This document shows positions 51,326 through 60,620 of a DNA stretch of 64,000 nucleotides, in pieces. This DNA is from Algoriphagus mannitolivorans DSM 15301. GTDB lineage: Bacteria; Bacteroidota; Bacteroidia; Cytophagales; Cyclobacteriaceae. The notes below the pieces were generated by a model. The model ran no database searches and was not told the origin of the DNA. It saw only the letters and a list, made by a program, of their open reading frames with translations. Location of the stretch: assembly GCF_000429425.1 (NCBI RefSeq), contig NZ_AUBV01000016.1:52137-116136 (forward strand), given 5' to 3'. The first letter of the stretch is position 1. Every line of letters begins with the position of its first letter. The position numbers were made by a program, and so were the translations under genes.

Positions 51326-53536
51326 ATGGGAAGAAAATCAGACAGAAAACAATCCAAGAAAAAAAATACAGGCGGATATCAGGGAAGAAATGATGCTGAG
51401 GCATTATCCCAAAGAATTCTCCAATTTTTAGACGCACATTTTGGACAGGAATTCAATTCCAAGCAAATCATCAAACGGCTGGAAATCCGGGACGCCTTGA
51501 ATAAAGGAGGCGTAGAGCCTGTCCTCCATAAATTGGTGGATCAGGGAAAAGTGTCCCGAAACTCCCGTAATTACTTTTCCTCGACCAAAGACCCAGACTT
51601 TATCACCGGAACGGTTGATTATGTCAATCCCCGCTTTGCATTTATTGTGCCCGATGACCCAAAGTCGGAAACAGGAGATATTTTGGTCAAAGAAGCCGAT
51701 TTGAAACAGGCCTTAGACGGTGATAAAGTTCGCCTGATGGTATTTCCTGTGAAAGGAAAAACCGGACGAACAGAAGGAAGAGTATTGGAAATCCTGGAAA
51801 GAAGTCGGGATGAATTTGTTGGAAGAGTGGAAATCTCCCCGCGCTTTGCCTTCATTGTTCCGGATTTCAAGAAAATGCACAAGGATATCTTCGTACACCG
51901 GGGAGATTTGATGGGCGCTGAACACAACGAGAAAGTAGTGGTCAAACTCACCGAATGGAGAGACGGAGATAAAAACCCCACCGGAAAAGTCACAAGAGTT
52001 CTCGGAAAGGCCGGGCTCCATGAGGTCGAAATGCACTCCATCATGGCAGAATTCGGATTGCCTTTTGAATATCCCAAAGAAGCCGATGCCGAAGCCAATG
52101 CCATTCCGGAAAAGATCTCTAGCAAGGAAATCAAAGCCCGAAAAGACTTCCGCGATGTACTCACCTTTACCATTGACCCGGTCGATGCCAAGGACTTTGA
52201 CGATGCGATTTCCTATAGGGAGCTGGAAAACGGAAATTTGGAAATCGGCGTGCATATCGCCGACGTGACTCACTATGTGAAGCCCAAAACAGAACTGGAA
52301 AAAGAAGCCTACAACAGGGCCACTTCCGTTTACCTCGTGGACAGGACCATTCCCATGCTTCCCGAGCGTTTGAGTAATGGACTCTGTTCCCTCCGACCCA
52401 ACGAGGACAAACTGACTTTTGCCTGCGTCTTTGAAATGGACAAAGAGGCCCGAGTGGTCAATCATTGGATTGGGAGAACGATCATTCACTCCGATCGACG
52501 CTATGCCTACGAGGAAGCCCAGGAATGCATCGATACCCAATCCGGGGATTATTTCCAAGAGTTGACCTTGCTCAATGAATTGGCTAAAAAGATCCGGAAG
52601 CAGCGATTTGACAAAGGCGCGGTCAACTTTGAGACCGTCGAAGTGAAGTTTAAACTAGATGAAAAAGGAACACCGCTCGGGCTTTTTGTCAAGGAACGAA
52701 AAGACATCCACAAGCTCATTGAGGAGTTTATGCTTCTCGCCAATAAGTATGTGGCAGAATTTATCTTCCGGAAAAATCAGGGAGCCGACACTTTTGTGTA
52801 CCGAACGCACGACAGTCCTGATTTGGATCGATTGGAGACTTTCTCCGGCTTTGCGAAGCGATTTGGCCATCAGATGGACGTGACCAATGTGCAGAAAATC
52901 TCAGCCTCTCTCAATAAATTGATGGATGAGATTCAGGGCAAACCCGAGCAAAATGTCCTGGAGCAACTCGCCATCAGAAGCATGGCCAAAGCCAAATACA
53001 CCACAGAACCCAAAGGGCACTTTGGCTTGGCTTTTCCTCATTACACCCACTTCACCTCTCCTATCCGCCGATATCCCGATATGATGGTACATCGCTTGCT
53101 GGAGCATTATTTGGATGGAGGAAAATCTCCGGAGGCCGAGCCTTGGGAGCAAAAATGTCTGCATTCTTCCGAAAGGGAAAAAAGAGCTGCGGACGCTGAG
53201 CGAGCTTCCATCAAATACAAGCAAGTGGAATACATGTCCTTGGCAGAAGCTAAAGATTACGAGGGCATTGTCAGTGGAGTGACCGAGTGGGGAGTCTTTG
53301 TGGAAATCACCGAAACCAAGTGTGAAGGCATGATCCGAGTTCAGGACATGGACGATGATTACTATGAATTTGACGAAAGAAACATGCGCCTGATTGGGAC
53401 GCGAAGTAAAAAAATGATCACTTTGGGTGACAAAGTAGTCGTCCGGGTAGTTAATACCGATATCGACCGACGAACCATCGATTTGGAATTTGCAGACAAT
53501 GACAGAAAAAAGCCTCGCCAACGCGCTTTTAACTAA
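51326..53536 (+). CDS. rnr: Ribonuclease R
   Basis: A 736-residue 3'-5' exoribonuclease. Domains in order: basic tail (1-20), winged-helix HTH (about 25-90), cold-shock domains (about 95-240), catalytic RNB domain (about 270-620) with DPVDAKDFDDAISYREL carrying the metal aspartates, and C-terminal S1 domain (about 645-725, YEGIVSGVTEWGVFVEITE). It degrades structured RNA and takes part in ribosomal and mRNA quality control. The final 37 bp overlap the next gene, an unusual amount for this window. Normal length for Bacteroidota homologues. Confidence 0.96.
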   Translation: MGRKSDRKQSKKKNTGGYQGRNDAEALSQRILQFLDAHFGQEFNSKQIIKRLEIRDALNKGGVEPVLHKLVDQGKVSRNSRNYFSSTKDPDFITGTVDYVNPRFAFIVPDDPKSETGDILVKEADLKQALDGDKVRLMVFPVKGKTGRTEGRVLEILERSRDEFVGRVEISPRFAFIVPDFKKMHKDIFVHRGDLMGAEHNEKVVVKLTEWRDGDKNPTGKVTRVLGKAGLHEVEMHSIMAEFGLPFEYPKEADAEANAIPEKISSKEIKARKDFRDVLTFTIDPVDAKDFDDAISYRELENGNLEIGVHIADVTHYVKPKTELEKEAYNRATSVYLVDRTIPMLPERLSNGLCSLRPNEDKLTFACVFEMDKEARVVNHWIGRTIIHSDRRYAYEEAQECIDTQSGDYFQELTLLNELAKKIRKQRFDKGAVNFETVEVKFKLDEKGTPLGLFVKERKDIHKLIEEFMLLANKYVAEFIFRKNQGADTFVYRTHDSPDLDRLETFSGFAKRFGHQMDVTNVQKISASLNKLMDEIQGKPEQNVLEQLAIRSMAKAKYTTEPKGHFGLAFPHYTHFTSPIRRYPDMMVHRLLEHYLDGGKSPEAEPWEQKCLHSSEREKRAADAERASIKYKQVEYMSLAEAKDYEGIVSGVTEWGVFVEITETKCEGMIRVQDMDDDYYEFDERNMRLIGTRSKKMITLGDKVVVRVVNTDIDRRTIDLEFADNDRKKPRQRAFN

Positions 53537-54485
53537 GCTTGAGCATCACATTACCTCCCACAATTTCGGAGAATCACCACAAGAACTTTACGAACCAATT
53601 ACCTATATCCTAAGCCTTGGAGGAAAGCGGATCCGTCCGCTACTTTCCTTGTTGGCTTATGGGATTTATGGAAAAAATCCAGAGGAAATTCTTAGCCAGG
53701 CTGCCGCGGTAGAGGTTTTTCACAACTTTACCCTGATGCATGACGACATCATGGACAATGCTCCATTGCGGAGAGGAAAGGCTACCGTCCATGAAAAGTG
53801 GAATGCCAACATCGGGATTCTCTCAGGGGATGTCATGTTGGTCCGAGCTTATGATCTTTTATTGCCGACTGCCCCCCTTTTACTTCCGGAAGTCATCCGC
53901 CTGTTCAATAAAACAGCTGCAGAGGTCTGCGAAGGACAACAGTTTGACATGAATTTCGAAGCCTACGAGACTGTCCACGAGGCCGATTACATCAACATGA
54001 TCCGTCTGAAGACTGCCGTGTTACTGGGCTTTGCACTACAGCTCGGAGCCGTTCTGGCAGGAGCTGAAAAGGAAGATGCCCAAAAGCTTTATGATTTCGG
54101 GGTGAATATCGGCGTGGGATTTCAGCTGAAAGATGACCTGCTCGATGTCTATGCGGACAAAGCGAAATTCGGAAAGCAGGTTGGAGGGGATATCATTTCC
54201 AATAAAAAAACCTTCCTCTTGCTCAAAGCTCTGGAACTGGCGAAAGGATCTGATGCAGAGGAATTAAATCATTGGCTTTCTCTTCAGGAGTTTGACAAGG
54301 ATGAAAAAGTAAATGCCGTAAAAACCATCTATGAAAAATTGGGAATAAAAGCCCTGACAGAAGCCAAAATGCAATTTTACTTCGATGCCGGTTTTAGGCA
54401 GCTGGAAAGCATCCACTTCAAAAATGAAGACTATTTTCAAACCCTTTCGGCCATTGTCCAAGACCTCGTTCACCGGGAAAAATAA
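53499..54485 (+). CDS. Polyprenyl diphosphate synthase (trans-type)
   Basis: A 328-residue isoprenyl synthase with both aspartate-rich motifs: HDDIMDNAPLRRGKATVH (FARM) and FQLKDDLLDVYAD (SARM), and GGKRIRPLLSLLAY upstream. It elongates allylic diphosphates for quinone or related polyprenyl chains; the length before the first motif suggests a medium-to-long-chain product such as the menaquinone side chain. The start MTEKSLAN at 53499 overlaps rnr by 38 bases; a start three codons earlier is also possible. It is followed three bases later by the rhomboid gene. Confidence 0.93.
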   Translation: MTEKSLANALLTKLEHHITSHNFGESPQELYEPITYILSLGGKRIRPLLSLLAYGIYGKNPEEILSQAAAVEVFHNFTLMHDDIMDNAPLRRGKATVHEKWNANIGILSGDVMLVRAYDLLLPTAPLLLPEVIRLFNKTAAEVCEGQQFDMNFEAYETVHEADYINMIRLKTAVLLGFALQLGAVLAGAEKEDAQKLYDFGVNIGVGFQLKDDLLDVYADKAKFGKQVGGDIISNKKTFLLLKALELAKGSDAEELNHWLSLQEFDKDEKVNAVKTIYEKLGIKALTEAKMQFYFDAGFRQLESIHFKNEDYFQTLSAIVQDLVHREK

Positions 54486-54488
54486 ATT

Positions 54489-55118
54489 ATGGAACTGACT
54501 TTGACGACCTTGATCATCGGGATCACGGCGATTACCAGCATCCTCGGGTTTAGCAAGCCCGAGCTTCTCGACCGATGGATGTTTACCCCCTATCGGATCA
54601 AACACCGAAACCAATGGGACCGCTTTATCCTCTCGGGCTTTATCCACAAAGATTACGTCCACCTGCTGTTCAACATGTTTACGTTCTACTTCTTTGGAGG
54701 AGTGGTGGAAATGTTTTTAAAGTATCAATTTGGTCAGGGCTTGGGAGGAGTCGTTTTTGTGGCCTTTTACCTCTTGGGAATTATCATTTCGGATATCCCC
54801 ACTTATCTCAAGCACAAAGACAACAGCTACTACCGGGCTTTGGGAGCATCCGGAGGTACTGCGGCCACGGTATTTGCGAGTATCATTATCATGCCGCTGG
54901 CGGACATCTGCCTCTTTGGGATTCTCTGTCTTCCCGGCTTTATTCTTGGAGGCTTGTTTTTAATCTATTCCTATGTCAAAGGCAAGCAGGACAGTGACGG
55001 CATCAACCACGACGCACACCTGTATGGAGCCATTTTCGGGATTGTGTTTATTTTGATTCTTTCTCCCTCGAGTGCTCTTCAGTTTATCAGCCAACTCAAA
55101 GATTTCAAGTTGTTTTGA
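54489..55118 (+). CDS. Rhomboid family intramembrane serine protease
   Basis: A 209-residue membrane protease with about six helices. Catalytic residues are Ser121 in ALGASGGTAAT and His177 in NHDAHLYGAIFG; the oxyanion-hole His58 and Asn62 of HLLFNMFTF are present. It cleaves transmembrane segments of substrates in the inner membrane. It begins three bases after the polyprenyl synthase, so probably the last gene of the rnr operon. A terminator follows. Confidence 0.94.
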   Translation: MELTLTTLIIGITAITSILGFSKPELLDRWMFTPYRIKHRNQWDRFILSGFIHKDYVHLLFNMFTFYFFGGVVEMFLKYQFGQGLGGVVFVAFYLLGIIISDIPTYLKHKDNSYYRALGASGGTAATVFASIIIMPLADICLFGILCLPGFILGGLFLIYSYVKGKQDSDGINHDAHLYGAIFGIVFILILSPSSALQFISQLKDFKLF

Positions 55119-55166
55119 AACCTAATGACCTTTCGGATCATGAAAACCTTCAGAATCATTTAATCA

Positions 55167-55204
55167 AAAAAAGGCCTCCAGATCGCTCCGGAGGCCTTTT
55201 CCTT
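55167..55204. terminator. Bidirectional terminator after rhomboid gene
   Basis: AAAAGGCCTCC and GGAGGCCTTTT form an 11-base stem with a ten-base loop, with A-run before and T-run after, lying between the convergent rhomboid gene and the BNR protein gene. Confidence 0.88.
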
Positions 55205-58200
55205 TATTTCTTGATTTCGAGTTTGGTTTTCATTTCCTCAATATTGAGCAGTCGGGATATCTGCTCCCGTTCCAGTTTTCGGAATCGGGCCAGCTGTACA
55301 TCGATCTGTTCAGTCAGCTCTTTTCTTACCGCTTCGGACTGATCCGTAGGCTTGAAATCTCCATTGCCAACCACGCTGCTCAAATGAGCCAGTTTGTTAT
55401 TGAGACGAATCGGAAAGTTCAGCGGATCCTGACCACTTCTGTTTTGAGTTTGATATAAAGTCTCCTCAATCTCCTGCATTTCCGCCTTAATCTTCTCGAG
55501 ATTGGCCGGCTTTTTTTCCAAGGAATCCAACTCGGATCGATACGCCCGGATCAACTTGATCGCCTGATGAGTTTCGGTGATTTTATCCCGAACTGCCAAA
55601 AGGAAGTTGTACTGCTCTTCCAACTCGGCCTGAGTGGATTCGTAGCGTGGATCAGCCAGTACTTTGAAGGATTGCTCTTGAACCTGTCCATCGACTGTCA
55701 TTTTCACCGTGTAGGTTCCCGGCACCACTTTAGGACCTCGAAGATTAGCAGCCCACATGATCAAGCCATCGAATCCTTCCGCATTTTCTACCCTCAAGTT
55801 CCAGTTAAATTCCCCAGCTCCAGGCTTCACTTTCAGGGTATCTCCATTCACCCCTTTGGTAGAAAACCATCGGATACGTTCTTTATTAGCATTGAAAAAC
55901 TCGATTTTAAGCTCGTCTTGAGGCTTTTCCTTCAGAAAATAGTAGACCAAAACACCGCCCGGACGATTGGTTCCATTGGTCAAACTGGTTCTTTTCGTTC
56001 CGTCCATTCGGTAGGAATCCTGAGGTTTGTACAGGTGGAAAGATTTGTTTTCGATTCCAGGCTCTGCCTGATGCAAGACGGTCAAATCATCGATGATCCA
56101 GAATGATCGTCCCTGCGTTGCCGCAATCAGGTTGTTTTCCTTGATCGTCAAATCCGTGATAGGAACGATAGGAAGATTCAACTGCAAAGAATGCCAGCTT
56201 GCTCCATCGTCCTTGGAGTAATACATGCCTGTTTCCGTACCGGCATAGAGCATTCCTCTTTTCACAGGATCTGCTCGTACCACTCGGGTGAAATGCTCCG
56301 GATCGATGCCCGTTACGATCTTGGTCCAGGTTTTCCCATAATCCTTGGTCTTGTAGAGATATGGCTGGTAGTTCCCCATTTTATATCCAGTGGCAGCAAA
56401 ATAAGCCTCCCCTGCCTCAAATGGGCTTGCCTCGATCGAATTGATCTGAAGCCACTCCGGCATGTCTTTCGGGGTGACGTTTTGCCAGGTTTTTCCATTG
56501 TCCGTGGTCACATGCACCAAGCCATCATCCGAACCCGCCCAGATCACACCTTGTTTTAAGGGCGACTCAGCCGCAGTGAAAATGGTCGCGTAGTATTCTA
56601 CCGAGGTATTATCCTTGGTGATTGGTCCGCCAGAAGGGCCCAATTTGCTCTTGTCATTCCGAGTCAAATCCGGAGAAAACACTTCCCAGCTTTGCCCATA
56701 ATTCGTCGATCGGTGAAACTGATTACTGGTCGTGTAAAGTAATTTCGGATCATGAGGGGAAAAGAATATCGGGAAGTTCCACTGGAATCGGTACTTCATG
56801 CCCTCAGCCCCATGTCCCATCGGGTTGTCAGGCCATACATTAACAGTTCGGGAAGTTCCGTTTCGGTGATTTTCCCAAGTCAAAAGACCACCATAAGATC
56901 CTCCAAACACTATGTCATTGTCTAGGGGATTTGGAGCAATCCATCCGGATTCCCCTCCGGCTGTTGGCTCCCAATCGTCTTCGGTAATGGCTCCGCCGTC
57001 ATTTCGGTGACGGATGCGGACAGTAGAATTGTCCTGCTGTGCGCCGTAGATTCGGTAAGGAAAACTGTTATCGGTGGTGACTCTATAAAACTGAGAAGTA
57101 GGCTGATTCATATAGGTGGACCAATTTTCTCCCCCATCTTCTGAAACCTGTGCACCTCCGTCGTCAGCAATGATCATCCGCTGATTGTTATTCGGGTCGA
57201 TCCACAAGTCATGGTGATCTCCATGAGGGGCATTGGATCCCTTGAATGTTTTGCCTCCATCGGTGGATTTGTGATAGCTCACATTAAGGACGTAAACCGT
57301 CTCTTCGTCTTGAGTATCTGCAAAAATTCTGGAATAGTACCAGGCTCGTTGACGAAGGCTGCGGTCCTCATTCACTTTTTCCCAAGTCTGTCCGGCATCT
57401 TTGGAGGTGTACACCCCGCCGTTGTCATTTTCGATGATGGCATAGAGACGGTTGGAATTTTTTGGAGAAACAGTAATTCCCATGATCCCCAGCACCCCTT
57501 TCGGGAAAGTCTCTTTGGCGGAAAGTTCCTCCCAGTTTTTGCCCCCATTGGTGGACTTAAACATTTTGGAACCCGGTCCGCCGCTTTCTAGGCTATAGGG
57601 AGTTCTTTTAACTTCCCAAGTTGTGGCATAGACTATTTCCGGATTGTTGGGATCCAAAATCAAATCCACTGCACCAGCCTGCTCATTGGTATACAGGATC
57701 TTCTCCCAGTTTTTTCCTCCATCGGTAGTTTTGTAAACTCCTCGCATATCGGTGGGTTGAAAAATATCCCCCAAAACAGCCGCATAGACGATGTCAGGAT
57801 TAGTCGGATGAATTCGAAGTCGAGAAATGAATCTGCTTTTCTCAAGTCCTGCTTTGGACCAGGTCTTGCCGGCATCGGTACTTTTCCACATGCCATATCC
57901 GAAAGAGACATTCCCACGGACTGTCTTCTCTCCCCCTCCTGCATACACCACGGAGGTATCACTCTGAGCCACAGCTACAGCTCCCATGGAGCCGCCGAAA
58001 AATCCGTCAGATACAGATTTCCAAGTTTGTCCAGCATTGGTGGTTTTCCAAATTCCTCCCCCAGTGGAAGCAAAATAATAGGTTTTGTCACTTCCGTTTA
58101 CACCCGTAACTCCATCGGCTCTACCGCCTCGGAAGGGACCAATCAAGCGCCACTGGACGGCATCATAAACTTTGGGATCGGGTACCTGCTGCGCAAAAAG

Positions 58201-58266
58201 CAGATTCCCGGCAAGCGTCAGGAGCAAGACAAGTCCCGACCAGGAAAATCTAGTGATCATCTTCAT
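55204..58266 (-). CDS. Large secreted BNR/VPS10-like beta-propeller protein
   Basis: A 1020-residue secreted protein: signal peptide (about 1-26, ending LLFAQ), then sortilin-like/VPS10 BNR repeats up to about residue 750. Asp-box-like motifs recur: TTNAGQTWKSVS, STDAGKTWSKAG, TTDGGKNWEKI, STNGGKNWEEL, SKDAGQTWEKV, TTDNGKTWQNV and TKDYGKTWTKI, each one propeller blade. The C-terminal third (about 800-1020) has a beta-sandwich and a helical tail (LEEQYNFLLAVRDKITETHQ). Such proteins are often called glycosyl hydrolases, but no sialidase active-site set is seen. It is likely a periplasmic binding or processing protein. Not part of an operon. Confidence 0.87.
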   Translation of the reverse strand: MKMITRFSWSGLVLLLTLAGNLLFAQQVPDPKVYDAVQWRLIGPFRGGRADGVTGVNGSDKTYYFASTGGGIWKTTNAGQTWKSVSDGFFGGSMGAVAVAQSDTSVVYAGGGEKTVRGNVSFGYGMWKSTDAGKTWSKAGLEKSRFISRLRIHPTNPDIVYAAVLGDIFQPTDMRGVYKTTDGGKNWEKILYTNEQAGAVDLILDPNNPEIVYATTWEVKRTPYSLESGGPGSKMFKSTNGGKNWEELSAKETFPKGVLGIMGITVSPKNSNRLYAIIENDNGGVYTSKDAGQTWEKVNEDRSLRQRAWYYSRIFADTQDEETVYVLNVSYHKSTDGGKTFKGSNAPHGDHHDLWIDPNNNQRMIIADDGGAQVSEDGGENWSTYMNQPTSQFYRVTTDNSFPYRIYGAQQDNSTVRIRHRNDGGAITEDDWEPTAGGESGWIAPNPLDNDIVFGGSYGGLLTWENHRNGTSRTVNVWPDNPMGHGAEGMKYRFQWNFPIFFSPHDPKLLYTTSNQFHRSTNYGQSWEVFSPDLTRNDKSKLGPSGGPITKDNTSVEYYATIFTAAESPLKQGVIWAGSDDGLVHVTTDNGKTWQNVTPKDMPEWLQINSIEASPFEAGEAYFAATGYKMGNYQPYLYKTKDYGKTWTKIVTGIDPEHFTRVVRADPVKRGMLYAGTETGMYYSKDDGASWHSLQLNLPIVPITDLTIKENNLIAATQGRSFWIIDDLTVLHQAEPGIENKSFHLYKPQDSYRMDGTKRTSLTNGTNRPGGVLVYYFLKEKPQDELKIEFFNANKERIRWFSTKGVNGDTLKVKPGAGEFNWNLRVENAEGFDGLIMWAANLRGPKVVPGTYTVKMTVDGQVQEQSFKVLADPRYESTQAELEEQYNFLLAVRDKITETHQAIKLIRAYRSELDSLEKKPANLEKIKAEMQEIEETLYQTQNRSGQDPLNFPIRLNNKLAHLSSVVGNGDFKPTDQSEAVRKELTEQIDVQLARFRKLEREQISRLLNIEEMKTKLEIKK

Positions 58267-58360
58267 CTAATTTGGTTGGTGTTGATTCAATTCAAAAGTT
58301 AGGGGTAATCCCTGAAAAACCATTCAATTCTTGACCAGTGGCAAAAATTTCGGACGGGCA

Positions 58361-58388
58361 AAAAAAAACCTCTTCCGAAGAAGAGGTT
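58361..58388 (-). terminator. Rho-independent terminator after rpmA
   Basis: On the minus strand AACCTCTTC and GAAGAGGTT form a nine-base stem with loop TTCG, a stable tetraloop, followed by a run of T residues. It lies 24 bases after the rpmA stop. Confidence 0.9.
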
Positions 58389-58411
58389 AATGTTTTGTTT
58401 GTAGGAAAGTA

Positions 58412-58672
58412 TTAGGCCTGAGAAGGAACTACACTTACGTAAGACTTACCGTCAGACTTGGTTTTGAAAGCAACCACCCCGTCAGACAATGCAAACAAGG
58501 TATGATCCTTACCAACTCCCACATTGAGGCCAGCATGATGCTTAGTACCTCTTTGTCTTACCAAAATATTTCCGGCGATAACTGCCTCACCGCCAAATTT
58601 CTTCACACCCAATCTTTTGGAATGTGACTCACGACCGTTTTTGGAACTACCTACACCTTTTTTGTGTGCCAT
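58412..58672 (-). CDS. rpmA: Ribosomal protein bL27
   Basis: An 86-residue ribosomal protein. The [20 protein letters not shown] start is the classic bL27 N terminus that reaches the peptidyl-transferase centre, followed by [20 protein letters not shown] and the [18 protein letters not shown] segment. Length is normal. It is downstream of rplU on the same transcript with a 35-base gap. Confidence 0.98.
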   Translation of the reverse strand: MAHKKGVGSSKNGRESHSKRLGVKKFGGEAVIAGNILVRQRGTKHHAGLNVGVGKDHTLFALSDGVVAFKTKSDGKSYVSVVPSQA

Positions 58673-58707
58673 GGTTTTATTCGTTTATGGACCCCCAGAA
58701 GGAGATC

Positions 58708-59019
58708 TTAGAGTGTAATATTTTCGATCAATACTTTGGTGAAGTCTTGTCTGTGACCATTCTTCTTCTTGTAGCCTTTTCTACGCTTCTTTTTGAAGAC
58801 AATCACTTTGTCACCTTTTACATGATCCAGGATTTTCCCGGACACCTTGGCTCCTGCCAATAGGGGAGCTCCTACAGACACATTACCGTCAGCTTCAGCC
58901 AACAATACTTGGTCAAATTCCACGGAAGCGCCAGCTTCGCCTTCCAACTTTGGAGCATAGACGAACTGATCTTTTGTTACTTTGAACTGCTTACCTGCGA
59001 TGTTTACAATTGCGTACAT
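58708..59019 (-). CDS. rplU: Ribosomal protein bL21
   Basis: A 103-residue ribosomal protein of the large subunit: [20 protein letters not shown] at the start, [20 protein letters not shown] and the C-terminal [19 protein letters not shown] tail are typical. The ATG at 59019 is chosen over an upstream in-frame ATG because the promoter box at 59047-59054 lies within the longer version and homology starts here. It is first in the rplU-rpmA operon. Confidence 0.97.
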   Translation of the reverse strand: MYAIVNIAGKQFKVTKDQFVYAPKLEGEAGASVEFDQVLLAEADGNVSVGAPLLAGAKVSGKILDHVKGDKVIVFKKKRRKGYKKKNGHRQDFTKVLIENITL

Positions 59020-59046
59020 GATAATTGATTTATCGAAATCGGAGTG

Positions 59047-59054
59047 CAAATATA
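59047..59054 (-). promoter_or_regulatory. -7 box (TATATTTG) of the rplU-rpmA operon
   Basis: On the minus strand TATATTTG is an exact match to TAnnTTTG and lies 27 bases upstream of the rplU start codon. A TTTG -33 element is not evident at 19-23 bases; the region is T-rich. Transcription would begin near 59041, leaving a leader of about 20 bases. Confidence 0.6.
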
Positions 59055-59106
59055 AGAAAGAGATTTTGAAGAAAAAAACATGACTCCAAAATACTCCCCT
59101 TTCCAA

Positions 59107-59490
59107 AGTTAACCTTGGAATCCCCTACCTTTACAAGACCAATTCACTCTGAGAATTCTCTTACAAATTCCAGCTTGTTTCCGCAAGAGATGGCTCACCA
59201 AAATCCCCCTGAAAAAACAAACAACTTGATTTTCAAAGGGATTAATTCAGCCGGGAAGAGATATTTTTTCTGACCATTGGTCAAAATATGAGTCGATTTT
59301 GTTTGTGGAAAACTTTTTCGAAAATGTTGAAAATTATTCAGCACCCCCATAATTCCCAAAATGATTGATTCTATGATTTATCTATTATATCCTTACTTTT
59401 TGATTTACAATATTTTATACATTTTTCGAATATCGGTCAAAAACTAGCCTAAACCGGTACTTTAGAGGTTTTTTTTTACCGATTTGCTTT
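59107..59490. other. A/T-rich noncoding region upstream of nrdB with operator-like palindrome
   Basis: No plausible gene in these 384 bp. It contains the perfect palindrome TGACC-ATT-GGTCA at 59271-59283 and, on the minus strand at 59304-59312, TTTTCCACA, one base from the DnaA box TTATCCACA. Both are plausible regulator sites for ribonucleotide reductase, whose control by DnaA is known in E. coli. No NrdR-box pair could be recognised. Confidence 0.45.
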
Positions 59491-59491
59491 A

Positions 59492-59598
59492 CATATTTGT
59501 TCAGGGCGGTCATGCAAAAGCCGCTTTTGTCATCCCTGGACTTACTTAAGAGAGTTTTGCTCTCTTATTATTCATAAAAATTAAAACCTGAGAGAACG
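59492..59598 (+). promoter_or_regulatory. Structured 5' leader and candidate promoter of nrdB-nrdA
   Basis: CATATTTG at 59492-59499 (one mismatch to TAnnTTTG) would start transcription just before two hairpins. Hairpin 1 (59502-59538): outer stem CAGGG/CCCTG, inner stem CAAAAG/CTTTTG with loop CCG. Hairpin 2 (59547-59567): TAAGAGAG and CTCTCTTA, eight base pairs, loop TTTTG. The CTCTC of hairpin 2 can instead pair with GAGAG at 59590-59594, which lies five to nine bases before the nrdB ATG, so the two pairings exclude each other. Confidence 0.5.
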
Positions 59599-60579
59599 AT
59601 GCAGCAAGAACCAATACTTTTAGAGAACAATAACCGATTTGTCCTCTTCCCAATCCAGCACAATGACATCTGGCAGTATTATAAGAAAGCAGAAGCTAGC
59701 TTTTGGACTGCTGAGGAAATTGACTTGGGTCAGGACTTGACCGATTGGAAAAATCTAAATGACGGAGAGAGACATTTCATTTCTCACGTGCTAGCTTTCT
59801 TTGCTGCCAGTGATGGGATTGTCAATGAAAACCTCGCTGAGCATTTCGTATCTGAAGTTCAATACACCGAGGCTAAATTTTTCTACGGGTTTCAGATTGC
59901 CATGGAAAATATCCATTCCGAAACTTACTCTCTCTTGATCGACACTTATATTAAAGATGCCCAAGAAAGAGACAAACTACTAAACGCCATTGAGCATATC
60001 GATTGTGTCAAGAAGAAAGCAGAATGGGCTCTTAGATGGATCGACAATGGCAACTTTCAGGAAAGACTGATCGCCTTTGCAGCAGTGGAAGGGATTTTCT
60101 TTTCCGGATCTTTTTGCTCCATCTTCTGGTTGAAGAAAAGAGGCTTGATGCCAGGTTTGACCTTCTCCAATGAGCTTATCTCCCGTGATGAGGGATTGCA
60201 CTGTGATTTTGCTTGTCACCTTTATACCAAACATGTGGTCCACCAGCTTCCAAAAGAGACCGTGAAAGAGATCATCATGGATGCGGTGGCCATCGAAAAA
60301 GAATTCGTTACCGATGCTCTTCCAGTGAGACTGATCGGTATGAATGCCGACCTAATGTGTCAATATATCGAGTTTGTTGCTGATCGTCTCCTCATGGAGC
60401 TGGGTTGCCCAAAAGTTTGGAACAGCACCAATCCATTTGACTTTATGGACATGATTTCTCTTCAAGGTAAAACCAACTTCTTTGAGAAAAGAGTGGGAGA
60501 CTACCAAAAAGCTGGTGTCATGAAGTCTACTGAAGCCACTGAGTCCTCTTCAAGATTCTCCATTGAAGAAGACTTTTAA
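59599..60579 (+). CDS. nrdB: Ribonucleoside-diphosphate reductase small (beta) subunit, class Ia
   Basis: A 326-residue R2 subunit with the di-iron site and tyrosyl radical. The segment [20 protein letters not shown] carries Glu91, probable radical Tyr96, Glu103 and His106, and the later [16 protein letters not shown] has the second Glu/His pair. It closely resembles eukaryotic R2 ([14 protein letters not shown]), as is common in Bacteroidota. It delivers the radical to NrdA for making deoxyribonucleotides. It precedes nrdA by 41 bp and follows a structured leader. Confidence 0.97.
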   Translation: MQQEPILLENNNRFVLFPIQHNDIWQYYKKAEASFWTAEEIDLGQDLTDWKNLNDGERHFISHVLAFFAASDGIVNENLAEHFVSEVQYTEAKFFYGFQIAMENIHSETYSLLIDTYIKDAQERDKLLNAIEHIDCVKKKAEWALRWIDNGNFQERLIAFAAVEGIFFSGSFCSIFWLKKRGLMPGLTFSNELISRDEGLHCDFACHLYTKHVVHQLPKETVKEIIMDAVAIEKEFVTDALPVRLIGMNADLMCQYIEFVADRLLMELGCPKVWNSTNPFDFMDMISLQGKTNFFEKRVGDYQKAGVMKSTEATESSSRFSIEEDF

Positions 60580-60620
60580 CCACCACTTTTCCCAATTCCC
60601 CACCCTTAAATATCTTTAGT

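Noticed and set aside
51713..52558. 281-codon minus-strand frame inside rnr
   Set aside because: Antisense shadow of the conserved RNase R gene; no motif and Gly/Phe/His-rich composition expected from the reverse complement of its codons.
55204..58266. Sialidase based on Asp-box repeats
   Set aside because: Asp-box motifs are present in many blades, but the arginine triad and other sialidase residues are not recognisable, and the layout fits sortilin/VPS10-like propellers.
59492..59598. Cobalamin riboswitch in front of nrdB
   Set aside because: Cobalamin riboswitches are known before RNR genes, but there is no B12-box-like sequence, and the leader is too short (about 95 bases).
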